Shown here in pieces: positions 1 to 6,879 of a DNA stretch of 64,000 bases. The position numbers and the translations under genes are program-made. Position 1 is the first letter of the stretch. Each line of letters opens with the position of its first letter. The stretch is taken from positions 1 to 64,000 of the forward strand of contig NZ_FNQZ01000013.1 of assembly GCF_900107545.1 (NCBI RefSeq). Reading direction: 5' to 3'. The DNA comes from Pseudobutyrivibrio sp. ACV-2 (lineage in GTDB: Bacteria; Bacillota; Clostridia; Lachnospirales; Lachnospiraceae). The notes beneath the pieces were generated by a model. It had not been told where the DNA came from. It ran no database searches and saw only the letters and a list, made by a program, of their open reading frames with translations.

Positions 1-7
1 TCTTCCA

Positions 8-80
8 TAAAAGAACATCCTCCCTTGTGTGTATAGTTTTCGCAAACCAATACCTTATCACAAAGAAGGATGTTCTTTTA
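8..80. repeat. Inverted repeat with 14-bp perfect arms
   Basis: Arms at 8-21 (TAAAAGAACATCCT) and 67-80 (AGGATGTTCTTTTA) are exact reverse complements around a 45-nt spacer. On the plus strand the second arm runs into a T-rich stretch (TTTTATTATTT), so it may be the terminator of a gene left of the window. It could also mark the end of a mobile element. Nothing in the window decides between these. Confidence 0.5.
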
Positions 81-185
81 TTATTTGTGTATATTTTCCG
101 AGAAAATTTTTACGCTAGCCATAATCATTATCAAAAACAAGCACTACAACACAAATGCTAAACAAATCCCGACTTATCAATGTCT

Positions 186-476
186 TTATTCTGAACTTGC
201 TAATAAAGATTCCAATAGTTCAACGTATTCTTTAAACTGTGTTCTTCCAAATTCAGTAAGTGTATAGGTGGTTTGGGGTTTGTTGTTAACAAATGCTTTT
301 TCAATCGTTAAATATTCCATTTCGCTTAATTTATTAAGCTGTATACCTAAGTTTCCGTCAGTTGCTGAGGTTATAGTTTTCAATTCTTTGAAACTCTTTG
401 TACCAGTCAGCAGAGCAGATAATACCGCTAACCTAAGCTTCGTTTGAAAAGCTTCTGGTATTGTATTTATTTCCAT
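186..476 (-). CDS. Winged-helix DNA-binding transcriptional regulator (HTH_34/PF13601-like)
   Basis: A 96-residue protein that is almost entirely one winged helix. The recognition-helix region contains FKELKTITSATDGNLGIQLN, followed by KLSEMEYLTIEK and a wing with KPQTTYTLTEFGR, the pattern of PF13601-type regulators. These small proteins usually repress their own operon and a neighbouring membrane or transport gene. Its start overlaps the end of the upstream membrane-protein gene by 44 bp, so the two are probably translationally coupled. The likely operator is the palindrome at 1173-1190. The ligand is unknown. Confidence 0.8.
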   Translation of the reverse strand: MEINTIPEAFQTKLRLAVLSALLTGTKSFKELKTITSATDGNLGIQLNKLSEMEYLTIEKAFVNNKPQTTYTLTEFGRTQFKEYVELLESLLASSE

Positions 477-1146
477 GATTCTTTGCTCCTATCCTAAAAA
501 ACAGTCCTAATGCAACCATTCCGAAAATCATTACTACCCTGATACTAAAGCTACTAACTGAAATCAAAGTACCTTTTCCACCTATTGTCCCGAAAGGCAT
601 CTCTTTCATACTCATAAACAAAATCAGATACAATACACTATAGCATGCTGTGCAAATTGTTATTAGTTTTCTTTGTGTAAGTATACCTGTCATAAATAAG
701 GCAAAAATAATCGGCAAAATTTCTAATAATTCTTTACATCTCCATAGAGTAACAATTTGATCATTATTGCCAGTAGGAATCAAATTCATATACAAGATAA
801 TAAATACGTATGAACCAATCAAAAAAATTCCCCATATTTTTAGCATACCATTGCTGATTTCGTTATTTGTGATTTTTAGTTTTCGTGAAAAGTAAAGAAA
901 AAGAATAATATATCCTATAATTTTAATCAAATAATAGCCTACTCCAAATATCCGAACTAGGCTTGAACCATATCCAATAGTATTTCTACAAAAATACATC
1001 AATTGTTCTACAATGGCTGCGATTCCATTAATCATCCCCACGCCTATAAAGAAAGGTGCGATTTTAGAAAAATCTTGTTGTGTACGTTCAATTACTGTTT
1101 TGATAAGCGAAATGTCATCTAGTGCAAGTTCAATATTTTTATCCAT
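433..1146 (-). CDS. Polytopic membrane protein of unknown function, operon partner of the winged-helix regulator
   Basis: A 237-residue integral membrane protein with about six hydrophobic segments (for example around FFIGVGMINGIAAIVEQLM, YLIKIIGYIILFLYF and VVMIFGMVALGLFF). It starts at an ATG preceded by the strong ribosome-binding site AGGAGGG. No catalytic motif is visible, and I do not recognise the family. It is first in the operon, with the small winged-helix regulator overlapping its 3' end. Such pairs are common in Firmicutes, where the regulator controls abundance of the membrane protein, but its substrate cannot be inferred. Confidence 0.75.
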   Translation of the reverse strand: MDKNIELALDDISLIKTVIERTQQDFSKIAPFFIGVGMINGIAAIVEQLMYFCRNTIGYGSSLVRIFGVGYYLIKIIGYIILFLYFSRKLKITNNEISNGMLKIWGIFLIGSYVFIILYMNLIPTGNNDQIVTLWRCKELLEILPIIFALFMTGILTQRKLITICTACYSVLYLILFMSMKEMPFGTIGGKGTLISVSSFSIRVVMIFGMVALGLFFRIGAKNHGNKYNTRSFSNEA

Positions 1147-1171
1147 AATTACCCTCCTGATTACGCTTTAT

Positions 1172-1200
1172 ATTATAGAGTTCTCTATAAGCTGATAATA
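1172..1200 (-). promoter_or_regulatory. Promoter -10 overlapped by an 18-bp palindromic operator
   Basis: TTATAGAGTTCTCTATAA at 1173-1190 is a perfect 8-2-8 palindrome. Reading the minus strand, a TATAAT -10 element lies at 1172-1177, inside the palindrome, 26 bp upstream of the membrane-protein ATG. The -35 is weak (TATTAT about 17 bp upstream). A dimeric repressor bound here would block RNA polymerase. The downstream winged-helix protein is the obvious candidate, by inference. Confidence 0.55.
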
Positions 1201-1232
1201 TAACAAACAAATTCTTTTTGCAACTATAGAAT

Positions 1233-1258
1233 ATAAAAAAAAGCCTCCAACAGGAGGC
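1233..1258 (-). terminator. Rho-independent terminator
   Basis: Stem GCCTCC/GGAGGC (1243-1248 and 1253-1258) with an AACA loop. On the minus strand it is followed by a run of nine T residues (complement of 1233-1242). It lies just downstream of the two gene remnants read on the minus strand. Confidence 0.85.
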
Positions 1259-1292
1259 AAAAGTATCTGAACAACGAAAAACAGAGCTAACA

Positions 1293-1373
1293 TCACACTA
1301 TGTGCAAGTCCGCCTTAGGAAACTTACGAATCCCCTCAATATTTTTTTGCTTCAATTCATCTATAAAACCCAT
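1293..1373 (-). pseudogene. Remnant: first 26 codons of an adenosine deaminase-like gene
   Basis: A good ribosome-binding site (AAAAGGGGAA) precedes an ATG at 1373. The short frame reads MGFIDELKQKN...IRKFPKADLHIV and then stops at 1293. 'FPKADLH.H' is the N-terminal metal-ligand motif of adenosine/AMP deaminases, in which the DxHxH-type histidines bind zinc. Here the frame is lost directly after the first histidine, and the terminator at 1243-1258 follows. The rest of the gene (about 300 codons) is absent, so a deletion removed it. An alternative is a chance or functional micropeptide, but the match to the family start makes a remnant more likely. Confidence 0.55.
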
Positions 1374-1385
1374 TTATTCCCCTTT

Positions 1386-2337
1386 TTATTCAGCCTCAGT
1401 ATCCAGCAATCGTTTTAATTCTTCTATATCTGGCAATGCCTTTTTTAATTCTTCAGACATATCTTTAGATGTCTTATACGTCGCAACTCCCATAGGTTTT
1501 GAATAATCTTGAATTACATAATCAACAAATGACTTGTTCATATCCCTACATAAAATAACCCCTATCGCTGGATTCTCATGAGGTTTCTTTTCAAAACCAT
1601 CAAGTATGCTTAAATAACCTTGAAGCTGGCCCAAATATGATGGTTTAAACTTTCCTTTCTTAAGCTCAACCGCAACAAGACAATTTAATTCCCTGTTAAA
1701 AAATAGTAAATCAATGTATTGATCTTCTCCAAATGCATCTAAGTGATATTGGTTACCTATAAACGCAAAATCTCTTCCAAATGTTAAAATGAAATTCTTA
1801 ACATTATTTACTATTGCATTTTCTACAACTTTTTCATCTATATCAGCTGAATCACGAATATCAATTTCTTCAACATTTATGTAATCAAGTAGATATTCGT
1901 CTTTAAATGTATTAATTGCTTTAAACGCTTTTACTGCTGGACTTAATGTACTTGAAAAATTGTTAGACAAATTTCCTTGATGCTCAAAATCATTAGCTGC
2001 TATACTCTGCTTTAATTGTTCAAGTGAATACTTTTCGCTAGCGCTTCTTTTAATATAAAATATTCGTTCATCATAACTTTTTACTTTTGAAATTATTAGC
2101 AAATGATTACTAAAACTAATTCCTAAAAAAGCTTCTACTGAAAATGATTCTAAATTTGACAGACGGTTCTGCCAAATTTGAACATCAAAATCCATTTCTT
2201 GAATTAAGTGATATATATTTTCCAATGCCAAAATAGAGCATTAATTGATTCGCATTAACATTTTTAGCAGCTTCATATTGGCTTTGAAGAATGGCCGTCT
2301 TTATTAATTCCACTGCATCTCTATATTTTTGATCCAT
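1386..2337 (-). pseudogene. Broken DUF1016/YhcG-type PD-(D/E)XK nuclease
   Basis: The original start is an ATG at 2335-2337 behind GGAGGTC. That frame encodes a typical DUF1016 N-terminus (MDQKYRDAVELIK..., ...LMLYFGIGKYISLNSRNGF) but stops at 2185. The remaining 280 codons continue in another frame, down to 1386, and carry the C-terminal nuclease domain: FLGISFSNH..., FIGNQYHLDAFGEDQYIDLLFFNR, CLVAVELKKGKFKPSYLGQL and ENPAIGVILC. The D..E.K catalytic core (YIDLLF...VELKKG) is intact. Compared with the family, the segment between 'NSRxGF' and 'FLGISF' is largely missing, so a deletion plus frameshift is likely. The C-terminal part could still be made from a TTG at 2231, but no good ribosome-binding site supports it. 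Confidence 0.7.
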
Positions 2338-2500
2338 ATCAGACCTCCATAATCTTGTTATCACTATTAAGAAAAATAATACTACATACTTTTAAACAAA
2401 TCCAAATATTTCTCATGATAGCCCGTGAACTCTGTCGAGTGGCAAGCAATGATTTGGTCGGACAAATCGCCTATTCGACCTACAATACATTTTCCAAATG

Positions 2501-3790
2501 TTAGTTTTCTCGCTTACGCTCGCTTGAATCTCTACCATTTTCCTCTCCATAAAACATTTCACTCATCACATCTTCAAACTTCTCCATGGCTGTCGATTTA
2601 CATTCCGTGTTAACAGTATTGTATATTTCCAGCGTTGTTCTGATGTTGGTGTGACCCATAATATCCTGTATCACGCGCACATTATGCTCTATTTCACATA
2701 AACGTGTGCAAAATGTATGTCTAAATACATGTACAGAAATATCGGGAAGATACTCTACATCTGCATTTTTTAAATAATTACTAGTCCCATGATTATTATA
2801 TTTTTTAATTATTCTTTTCAGGGCATTATTTATTTCATCGCCATTATAGACATTCCCCATCCTGTTTATAAAAATAAAATCTGTCATACCATCTACGTTT
2901 ACCTGTGGCTTGCTTATATTATTATTTCTCTCTTTTAAATTTCTAAATGCACTATATACCGATTCGGTCATTGGAATCATCCTAATCCCCGCATTTGTTT
3001 TGGGAGTGCTAACAATTAAGCGCTGAGATTTTTCACCAGTTCTTGTTCTCTCCCGTACCAAAATATGATTTATGTTTATCGTCCTATGCATCATGTCAAC
3101 ATCACACCATCGCAAGCCTATAAGTTCCCCTAATCTTAATCCAGTATGAAGAAAAATCACAAACATAGGCTCCCAGGTGGCAAATTCACTGTTATTACTA
3201 ATGAAATTAAGAAAGGCTTTTTCTTGATCCCTTGTCAACGCTTTCCTGCAACCTTTGTTGTGAGGGATTTTATTGCTAAATTCTGAATATATACCATCAC
3301 ACGGGTTTTTAACAGGAAAATCCATATCTATAGCATACTCAAATAAATTACTAATCAACCCAAGCAGACCGGCCAATGTAGAAAAGTACATGCCAGTTTC
3401 ATTATGAACATTCTTTAAAAACCTTCTTACTGTATCCTTTTTAATATTGATAATCTTCAGACGGCCTATTGAATATTTTATGTGTCTATTGTACATAGAT
3501 ACATTATTTGCTTCTGTACCTTTACTCCAAGATATTCTACTTGCTACGTAGTCTTCAAAAATATCGTTTAAAGTGATATTCCTATTTCTATATTTTTCAA
3601 TAGAATTTTGCAGTTCCTCCCTTATTTCCTTCTCTTTATCTCGTAAACTATCTAAAGATACCGCATATAATGATTCGCGTTTCCCATTAAATGGATTTTT
3701 ATAGTTATAGACATACCTGCCATCATAATCCCTATAGTATTCACCCCTTTCCAGTATATTTCCCTTTGGATCTAATCTTACTTGTTTCAA
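2501..3790 (-). CDS. Tyrosine recombinase/integrase of a mobile element
   Basis: A site-specific recombinase of about 429 residues with the Tn916/phage integrase layout: an N-terminal arm-binding region (DYDGRYVYNYKNPF), a SAM-like core-binding domain (NDIFEDYVASRISWS...), and a C-terminal catalytic domain. Visible active-site residues are the first Arg in FLHTGLRLGELIGLRW, HxxR in HVFRHTFCTRL, the His in MGHTN and the Tyr in TLEIYNTV. The start was set to the TTG at 3788-3790 because TAAGGAGGAT lies 6 nt upstream. The longer frame to 3868 would begin inside the rpsR terminator. No excisionase or transfer genes are seen, so the element is a remnant or extends differently in relatives. Confidence 0.9.
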   Translation of the reverse strand: MKQVRLDPKGNILERGEYYRDYDGRYVYNYKNPFNGKRESLYAVSLDSLRDKEKEIREELQNSIEKYRNRNITLNDIFEDYVASRISWSKGTEANNVSMYNRHIKYSIGRLKIINIKKDTVRRFLKNVHNETGMYFSTLAGLLGLISNLFEYAIDMDFPVKNPCDGIYSEFSNKIPHNKGCRKALTRDQEKAFLNFISNNSEFATWEPMFVIFLHTGLRLGELIGLRWCDVDMMHRTININHILVRERTRTGEKSQRLIVSTPKTNAGIRMIPMTESVYSAFRNLKERNNNISKPQVNVDGMTDFIFINRMGNVYNGDEINNALKRIIKKYNNHGTSNYLKNADVEYLPDISVHVFRHTFCTRLCEIEHNVRVIQDIMGHTNIRTTLEIYNTVNTECKSTAMEKFEDVMSEMFYGEENGRDSSERKREN

Positions 3791-3831
3791 ATTCTTATCC
3801 TCCTTAAAATCAAAGAGGATAGTATACATTA

Positions 3832-3881
3832 AATAAAATAAAAAAACACTTTCCGGATGATTTCTCATCTAGAAAGTGTTT
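3832..3881 (-). terminator. Terminator of the rpsF-ssb-rpsR operon
   Basis: Perfect arms AAACACTTTC (3844-3853) and GAAAGTGTTT (3872-3881), with an inner GATGA/TCATC helix and a TTTC loop, give a long hairpin. On the minus strand it is followed by TTTTTTTATTTTATTT. It lies between rpsR and the integrase, so the ribosomal operon is insulated from the mobile gene. Confidence 0.85.
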
Positions 3882-3899
3882 GTAGTCATTTTGTAGTCA
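3879..3899. repeat. Two 10-bp direct repeats next to the integrase
   Basis: TTTGTAGTCA occurs at 3879-3888 and again at 3890-3899, one helical turn (11 bp) apart, between the rpsR stop and the integrase. Short phased direct repeats next to an integrase gene are typical of arm-type binding sites or of an attachment-site edge. Which of the two is not decidable here. Confidence 0.5.
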
Positions 3900-3939
3900 A
3901 AAGCTTTTTCAAGCCTGTAACCATGCTATATTACTAGGA

Positions 3940-4194
3940 TTAATCCTGTACGTAAGGCATAAGTGCCACGTGACGAGCACGCTTGATAGCTACTGTAAGA
4001 GCTCTTTGGTGCTTAGCACATGTACCTGTGATACGACGTGGAAGAATCTTTCCACGCTCAGAAATGTACTTCTTAAGCTTTGCTGTATCCTTGTAGTCGA
4101 TAACGTTATCTTTACCACAGAAAACACAGACTTTCTTTCTTCTATGCATTGGTCTTCTTCTCTGCTGACCATCGCCTGTCTTATTAAAAGCCAT
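3940..4194 (-). CDS. rpsR: 30S ribosomal protein S18
   Basis: 84 residues, full family length. S18 binds next to S6 on the platform of the small subunit. The C-terminal core [24 protein letters not shown] is canonical, and the N-terminal CVFCGK together with Cys/His in TGTCAKH gives the zinc-binding form of the protein. It is the last gene of rpsF-ssb-rpsR and is followed by a strong terminator. Confidence 0.98.
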   Translation of the reverse strand: MAFNKTGDGQQRRRPMHRRKKVCVFCGKDNVIDYKDTAKLKKYISERGKILPRRITGTCAKHQRALTVAIKRARHVALMPYVQD

Positions 4195-4240
4195 GATTTA
4201 ACCTCCTATTGATGTTAGTCAAAGCTTTCGTCGCCTTGAC

Positions 4241-4681
4241 TTAGTTGAACGGTAATTCCTCGTCAATTCCATCAGGGATATTCATAAATCCGTCGCCTGC
4301 ATCAGAGCTTGGTGTAAAAGTGCTGCCACCGTCAAAGCCGCTATTGCCGCCACCCTGTGCATTCTTGCTCTCTGCGAATTCAACATTCTCGCAAACAACG
4401 TCGGTAGTGTAAACCTTCTGTCCGTCTTTGTTTGTGTAAGAACCAGTCTGGATACGACCTTCTACTACAAACTTTGTGCCCTTACGAGCATACTTCTCAA
4501 GGAACTCAGCTGTCTTACCAAAAGCTACGCAGTTAATAAAATCTGCTGTCTGGTCATCGCCGTCTCTCTTGAATCTACGATCTACAGCAAGAGAAAATCT
4601 TGCAACAGCTGAATTGTTTGCTCCACCGTAACGAACCTCTGGGTCTCTTGTGAGACGTCCCATAAGAATAACTTTATTCAT
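4241..4681 (-). CDS. ssb: Single-stranded DNA-binding protein
   Basis: 146 residues: an OB-fold (MNKVILMGRLTRDPEVRY... to about residue 105), then a glycine-rich linker (GGGNSGFDGGS) and a short acidic tail. SSB coats single-stranded DNA in replication and repair, and its C-terminal tip recruits partner proteins. The tip here reads DEELPFN, with one residue after the usually terminal Phe. It is the middle gene of the S6-SSB-S18 operon, 29 bp after rpsF. Confidence 0.97.
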   Translation of the reverse strand: MNKVILMGRLTRDPEVRYGGANNSAVARFSLAVDRRFKRDGDDQTADFINCVAFGKTAEFLEKYARKGTKFVVEGRIQTGSYTNKDGQKVYTTDVVCENVEFAESKNAQGGGNSGFDGGSTFTPSSDAGDGFMNIPDGIDEELPFN

Positions 4682-4710
4682 AATTGATTTAATCTCCTTG
4701 TCTTATACTA

Positions 4711-5001
4711 TTAAGCCTCGTCAGCTCTAACGCATAAGAAACGAAGTACGTTGTCCATGATACGAACATTCTCTTCAACCTGTGCAGGTACGCCTGCCTC
4801 AGCATCGAAGTGGATGAAGTAATAGAAACCTTCATTCATCTTCTGAATTTCGTAAGCAAGTCTCTTCTTGCCCCAATCATCGACGTCTGTGATCTGTCCA
4901 CCAAAGCGAGTGATATACTCCTTTGCTTTTTCAACTGTGGCAGTTCTTGCATCGTCTTCGATCTTCGCATTAACAACGAGTGCTAATTCATACTTATTCA
5001 T
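4711..5001 (-). CDS. rpsF: 30S ribosomal protein S6
   Basis: 96 residues of the S6 ferredoxin-like fold (MNKYELALVVNAKI, GGQITDVDDWGKKRLAYEIQK, GFYYFIHFDA). It forms a dimer with S18 on the 30S platform. The AGGAGGTAG ribosome-binding site is close to consensus. It is first in the operon, driven by the promoter at 5086-5114 and preceded by a leader hairpin. Confidence 0.98.
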   Translation of the reverse strand: MNKYELALVVNAKIEDDARTATVEKAKEYITRFGGQITDVDDWGKKRLAYEIQKMNEGFYYFIHFDAEAGVPAQVEENVRIMDNVLRFLCVRADEA

Positions 5002-5027
5002 GCTTTCTACCTCCTTTTGGTCTTTAG

Positions 5028-5052
5028 GCCAAGCTATGTCATATAGCCTAGC
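5028..5052 (-). promoter_or_regulatory. Hairpin in the rpsF mRNA leader
   Basis: On the minus strand GCTAG-GCTAT-ATGAC-ATAGC-TTGGC can form a 10-bp stem with a 5-nt loop, about 26 nt upstream of the rpsF ATG. S6:S18 autoregulates rpsF leaders in many bacteria. The conserved CCG-containing bulge of that described motif is not evident here, so this is only a candidate. Confidence 0.4.
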
Positions 5053-5085
5053 AAGGATATAAATTGTTTTATACCACGAATTAAG

Positions 5086-5114
5086 ATATTAACATGAACC
5101 TCTGCGTTTTTCAA
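5086..5114 (-). promoter_or_regulatory. Sigma-A promoter of rpsF-ssb-rpsR
   Basis: Minus strand: TTGAAA (5109-5114), an exact 17-bp spacer, and TAATAT (5086-5091). This leaves a leader of roughly 75 nt before the rpsF start. Confidence 0.8.
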
Positions 5115-5147
5115 GGCTTATTTCACATTTTATTGTTTTTTCACACT

Positions 5148-5906
5148 TTAAAGAGTTATGCCCTGCAACTTTGCAAGCTCTGAGAAAACCTCGCCAATCT
5201 TGTCCTGAATTACAAGTACATTCTCACCAACTCTGATGTTCAGTGGATCCCTGTTTATTATCACAAGATTGCGTCCCTTGAAATAATTTACAAATGATGC
5301 CGCTGGATATACCGTCAAAGATGTGCCACCTATTATCATCATATCTGCACTTGAAATGGCATTTATTGCGCCCTGAACCTGGTCTTCAGGAAGTCCCTCT
5401 TCATATAATGTGATATCTGCTCTTACCGTTCCACCACAGTAATCACATTTTGGAATCTCATCCTCTGAATCAAAAATATAATCCACAGGATATGGGGTTC
5501 CACACTTCATGCAGTAATTTCTAAGGGCACTACCGTGGATTTCAAATACCTTTTGACTTCCTGCCTTTTGATGAAGTCCATCGATATTTTGAGTTACTAC
5601 ACCGATGAGCTTTCCCTGTTCCTCAAGCTTTGCCAGATATTTGTGAGCATTGTTAGGCTCGATGTTTCTGGTATCCATCTTTTGCCTGTGAAATTCAAAA
5701 TATACCTTTGGCTCGTGCATCAAACAACTATGACTTAACAGATATTCAGGCTGATACTTGTCAAATCTCACATCGTGCTGATTGTAAAGACCATCCTTGC
5801 TACGAAAATCAGGAATGCCGCTCTCTGTAGATACTCCCGCGCCCCCAAAAAACACGATTTTTGATGACTCATCAATCATTTCGCGTAGCTTTTCAATATT
5901 TTCCAT
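5148..5906 (-). CDS. NAD-dependent protein deacylase, sirtuin family
   Basis: 252 residues of the Sir2 fold. The NAD-binding motif GGAGVSTESGIPDFRS is at the N-terminus, and VTQNIDGLHQKAG plus the catalytic His in EIHGS follow. The zinc ribbon is made by CMKCGTPY...CDYCGG, and GTSLTVYPAA is the second NAD site. It removes acyl groups from lysines using NAD+. The start was moved to the ATG at 5904-5906 because AAGGGGGG lies just upstream of it. It sits between rsmI and the ribosomal operon. Confidence 0.95.
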   Translation of the reverse strand: MENIEKLREMIDESSKIVFFGGAGVSTESGIPDFRSKDGLYNQHDVRFDKYQPEYLLSHSCLMHEPKVYFEFHRQKMDTRNIEPNNAHKYLAKLEEQGKLIGVVTQNIDGLHQKAGSQKVFEIHGSALRNYCMKCGTPYPVDYIFDSEDEIPKCDYCGGTVRADITLYEEGLPEDQVQGAINAISSADMMIIGGTSLTVYPAASFVNYFKGRNLVIINRDPLNIRVGENVLVIQDKIGEVFSELAKLQGITL

Positions 5907-5950
5907 GTAAGTCCCCCCTTCGATCATCCAGTTAATGATTTATATAAATG

Positions 5951-6790
5951 TTAAAGAAGCGCATTGTAAATATCACGCTTGCTAACACCCCTGTCCTTTG
6001 CCACAGCCTTCATGGCTTCCTTTTTATCCATACCTTTTGAAAGATACATATCCATGTGTTCCTGTATGCTCATTTCTTCAAAAACAGCTCTGGCTTCTTC
6101 TATAACCTCAGCTTTTGATTTACCGGCTATTACAAGAACATATTCCCCTCTTGGTTCTTTAGTTTCGTAGGATTTTAGAGCGCCGCCTAAAGTAGTCTTT
6201 TCCTTTTCCTCGTGCTTTTTAGTGAGCTCCCTGCAAAGAGTAATGCCCCTATCCTCACCTAGAACCTCTGCAAGCTCCTTTAATGTGCCAATCAAATGAT
6301 GCGGAGCCTCATAAATGATGATAGTTCTGGTTTCGTTCTTTGTCTCCTCTAGTACTCTACGACGTTCTTTTTTGTCTTTTGGAAGAAAAGCCTCGAAAGC
6401 AAAGCGTCTGCAAGCCTGACCAGACATTGTGACAGCTGTTATACAAGCCGCAGGTCCTGGCACCGAAGTGACCTCAATACCCTCCTCGTAGCACATGGCT
6501 ACCAGCTCTTCACCAGGATCTGAAATGCCTGGTGTGCCGGCATCTGTTACAACAGCTATGTTCTGTCCCTCCTTTAGCTTGGCTATCAAAGTCAATGCCT
6601 TATCCACCTTGTTGAACTCATGATAGCTTGTCATTGGAGTATCTATTTCAAAATGGTTAAGTAGCTTTATGGAATTTCTGGTATCCTCCGCTGCAATCAA
6701 ATCCACTTCCTTAAGAATTCGAACTGCTCGAAAAGTCATATCTTCAAGATTTCCTATTGGAGTTGCTACTAAATATAATGTTCCACTCAT
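5951..6790 (-). CDS. rsmI: 16S rRNA (cytidine(1402)-2'-O)-methyltransferase
   Basis: 279 residues of the tetrapyrrole-methylase fold: LYLVATPIGNLEDMTFRAV at the N-terminus, IAAEDTRNSIKLLNHF, and VVTDAGTPGISDPGEELV, all diagnostic of RsmI/YraL. It methylates the ribose of C1402 in the decoding centre. It is in the same position as Bacillus yabC, at the end of the yaaO-to-yabC-like cluster. Confidence 0.96.
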   Translation of the reverse strand: MSGTLYLVATPIGNLEDMTFRAVRILKEVDLIAAEDTRNSIKLLNHFEIDTPMTSYHEFNKVDKALTLIAKLKEGQNIAVVTDAGTPGISDPGEELVAMCYEEGIEVTSVPGPAACITAVTMSGQACRRFAFEAFLPKDKKERRRVLEETKNETRTIIIYEAPHHLIGTLKELAEVLGEDRGITLCRELTKKHEEKEKTTLGGALKSYETKEPRGEYVLVIAGKSKAEVIEEARAVFEEMSIQEHMDMYLSKGMDKKEAMKAVAKDRGVSKRDIYNALL

Positions 6791-6879
6791 TTACACCTCA
6801 TCCGCCCTTCGGGCACCTTCCCCCTCGCCGGGGTGGCAGATAACGCTAAAGCATTATCTCATCCCTCAAGGGGAAGGCT
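6791..6879. repeat. Palindromic intergenic repeat element
   Basis: About 90 bp made of nested hairpins: GCCC-ttc-GGGC, CCCC-tcgcc-GGGG and GATAAcGCT-aa-AGCaTTATC, with CCTTCCCC and GGGGAAGG as outer inverted arms and TCATCC repeated directly. It is GC-rich compared with its surroundings and fills the gap between trmN6 and rsmI. From memory, similar CCTTCCCC...GGGGAAGG elements are scattered through genomes of gut Firmicutes. It shows no coding capacity. Confidence 0.65.

Noticed and set aside
3791-3868. Longer integrase N-terminus starting MRNHPESV
   Set aside because: Those codons fall within the rpsR terminator hairpin and its U-tract and have no ribosome-binding site. TTG at 3790 behind TAAGGAGGAT is better supported.
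6791-6879. Possible CRISPR-like or tRNA-like structure
   Set aside because: There are no regularly spaced identical repeats and no cloverleaf; the nested hairpins fit a dispersed palindromic element instead.
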